Shown: positions 5,817-6,926 of the stretch, in pieces
Layout of the letters: the number at the start of each line of letters is the position of its first letter
Position numbering within the stretch: the stretch's first letter is position 1
DNA from: JAQUGA01 sp038210985
GTDB taxonomy: Bacteria; Bacteroidota; Bacteroidia; Bacteroidales; WCHB1-69
DNA: 6,926 nucleotides
Assembly: GCA_038210985.1 (NCBI GenBank)
Contig: JBBQWB010000134.1
Location: 1-6,926 of the forward strand
Direction of reading: 5' to 3'
Notes under the pieces: model-generated
Databases searched by the model: none
Told to the model about the DNA's origin: nothing
What the model saw: only the letters and a program-made list of their open reading frames with translations
Program-made: the position numbers and the translations under genes

Positions 5817-6620
5817 ATGTCAGAATTACAAGAGTTAAACAAAATTAAGTACCGAGTAGCTGTAGCATCGGGAAAAGGTGGTGTTGGAAAATCAACAGTG
5901 GCAGCAAATATAGCATTATCTTATGCTGGCAATGGATTAAAAGTAGCATTGTTGGATGCAGATGTGTACGGCCCATCCATTCCCATTCTTTTTGGAATAG
6001 AAGAAGAAAAACCCGAAATTACAATTATTAATGATAAAGAAGTTTTTTTACCAGTTGAAAAATTTGGCGTTAAAATTATGTCCATTGGATTTTTTTTAAA
6101 TCCAACACAATCCTTAATGTGGCGAGGACCAGCTGCTTCTCAAATTTTATCCCGAATGATTAACGAAACACTTTGGGGCGATATTGATGTGATGGTAATT
6201 GATTTTCCTCCTGGCACTGGAGATATTCCTATTACGTTGGTTAACGATGCTAAACCTTCAACCTCGATTATCGTTACTACTCCTCAAAAAGTTTCCGTTT
6301 CGGATGCTCAAAAAGCAGGATTAATGTTTATGCACGAACAGGTTAATGTTCCTGTTTTTGGGGTTGTTGAAAACATGTCATGGTTTACTCCAAGCGAACA
6401 TCCCGAAGAAAAATATTATATTTTTGGAAAGGGTGGAGGACAAGCACTTGCTTGTTCCATAGGAACGAAATTAGTGGCTCAAATTCCAATTGCCCAAGGT
6501 TTAGCCGATGCTGCAGACCAAGGAAAATTAATGAACTATAAACAAAACGAAATTACAATTCCAATTTTCAGAAAACTAGCTACCGATATTTTTGATAGCT
6601 TGGAAAATAGTAAAGGGTAA
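5817..6620 (+). CDS. mrp: Mrp/NBP35 (ApbC) family ATP-binding protein, short form
   Basis: This 267-residue cytosolic P-loop NTPase belongs to the Mrp/ApbC/NBP35 family; characterised members bind and transfer Fe-S clusters. The deviant Walker A is SGKGGVGKST (18-27) with the signature lysine K20. Further motifs are DADVYGPSIP (47-56), WRGP (102-105), DFPPGTGD (129-136) and VENMSWFTP (184-192). The usual N-terminal MIP18/DUF59 domain of bacterial Mrp is absent. An in-frame TAA at 5805-5807 and the nearby promoter show that this is not a mis-called start. The CxxC pair that binds the cluster in other lineages is replaced by WFTPSEHPEEKYYIFG, a form I recall from Bacteroidota homologues. Fe-S scaffold activity is therefore uncertain. 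No Shine-Dalgarno site precedes the ATG. The gene seems to be transcribed alone. Confidence 0.88.
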   Translation: MSELQELNKIKYRVAVASGKGGVGKSTVAANIALSYAGNGLKVALLDADVYGPSIPILFGIEEEKPEITIINDKEVFLPVEKFGVKIMSIGFFLNPTQSLMWRGPAASQILSRMINETLWGDIDVMVIDFPPGTGDIPITLVNDAKPSTSIIVTTPQKVSVSDAQKAGLMFMHEQVNVPVFGVVENMSWFTPSEHPEEKYYIFGKGGGQALACSIGTKLVAQIPIAQGLADAADQGKLMNYKQNEITIPIFRKLATDIFDSLENSKG

Positions 6621-6622
6621 TT

Positions 6623-6662
6623 TGTTGGCTTCTCGTTCGCCGTGGCGAACGAGAAGCCAACA
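6623..6662. repeat. Perfect 19 bp hairpin after mrp
   Basis: TGTTGGCTTCTCGTTCGCC (6623-6641) and its exact complement (6644-6662) are separated by GT only, 2 bases after the mrp stop. The stem is long and GC-rich, but no T tract follows on either strand, so it is not a standard intrinsic terminator. It may stabilise or end the mrp mRNA. Its centre, GTTCGCCGTGGCGAAC, matches the palindrome at 2508-2523 at 14 of 16 positions, which suggests a dispersed REP-like family. Confidence 0.8.
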
Positions 6663-6791
6663 CTATAATTTATATCCCTAATTGTGTTTTTAATATTAAC
6701 GAACGATTAAAATCTAAAAATAATATTAACTCAAAAATAATGAAATATCATCTCTTAGCTATTGACATTGTATTTATATAATAGTATATGA

Positions 6792-6926
6792 CTACTTAAT
6801 GTTATACCTAAACTCATTTTTATAGCTAATTCCTGCTATCAGAAGTCTGTCAAATTTTTTTTCGCCAAAATACCTTCGATTAAACATGTAGCAAAACTCA
6901 TTGAGATAGCTCTGCAAGTATTCTGG
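6792..6926 (-). CDS. IS1595-family (ISXO2-like) transposase, C-terminal fragment
   Basis: Only the last 44 codons are in the window; the reading frame enters from the right edge and ends in TAG at 6794-6792. The segment YLQSYLNEFCYMFNRRYFGE followed by KKFDRLL matches what I recall of the C-terminal end of ISXO2-like DDE transposases (a helix with LNEF.Y.FNRR, then FDRLL). The DDE residues themselves lie outside the window, so intactness cannot be judged. No stop or frameshift interrupts the visible part. Between this stop and the mrp hairpin (6663-6791) the DNA is very AT-rich. I see no gene there and could not identify the element's terminal inverted repeat. Confidence 0.65.
   Translation of the reverse strand, partial: PEYLQSYLNEFCYMFNRRYFGEKKFDRLLIAGISYKNEFRYNIK

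Noticed and set aside
5648..5848. Plus-strand 66-codon open frame before mrp
   Set aside because: Its composition is that of AT-rich intergenic DNA. It spans the mrp promoter and overlaps the mrp start in another frame.
6691..6730. Direct repeat TAATATTAAC (6691-6700 and 6721-6730) as an IS target duplication
   Set aside because: The 10-mer is simple A/T sequence in an AT-rich stretch, and both copies lie on the same side of the transposase fragment, so they do not bracket it.

Overview
The window comes from an AT-rich chromosome, most probably of a Bacteroidota (Bacteroidetes) bacterium. Four genes are preceded by boxes matching or nearly matching TAnnTTTG, the -7 element typical of that phylum. 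Most start codons follow A/T-rich sequence without a Shine-Dalgarno (SD) site. The REP-associated transposase, the Mrp protein and the histidine enzymes also resemble Bacteroidota versions. Species cannot be assigned from the sequence alone.

Layout. (1) Positions 1-786 hold a REP/RAYT module: four tandem copies of a ~40 bp palindromic unit, a single-domain HUH/Y1 tyrosine transposase gene (172-720), then one copy of the palindrome in inverted orientation followed by tandem half-copies. (2) ridA (870-1244, +) and corA (2254-1328, -) converge on a shared bidirectional terminator. (3) corA has a roughly 100-nt leader with an unusually strong SD, a possible eight-residue leader peptide and two mutually exclusive hairpins, one of which would hide the SD. 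(4) Positions 2399-2711 contain no gene but hold layered inverted repeats: a 127 bp MITE-like palindromic stretch and a separate dispersed-repeat motif. (5) hisS (5594-4227) and hutH (4205-2712) form a minus-strand pair separated by 21 nt. This couples histidyl-tRNA synthetase with histidine ammonia-lyase, without other hut genes in view. (6) mrp (5817-6620, +) is divergent from hisS and encodes a short Mrp/NBP35 ATPase without the usual N-terminal MIP18/DUF59 domain. It is followed by a perfect 19 bp hairpin. (7) The right edge cuts through the 3' end of an IS1595 (ISXO2-like) transposase gene on the minus strand.

Most genes are housekeeping: detoxification of enamine/imine intermediates (RidA), Mg2+ transport (CorA), histidine use (HisS, HutH) and Fe-S or P-loop functions (Mrp). 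Mobile or palindromic DNA lies on both flanks and in the largest gap. The most interesting unexplained signal is the predicted RNA switch in the corA leader. The REP/RAYT module is well formed but belongs to a known class.
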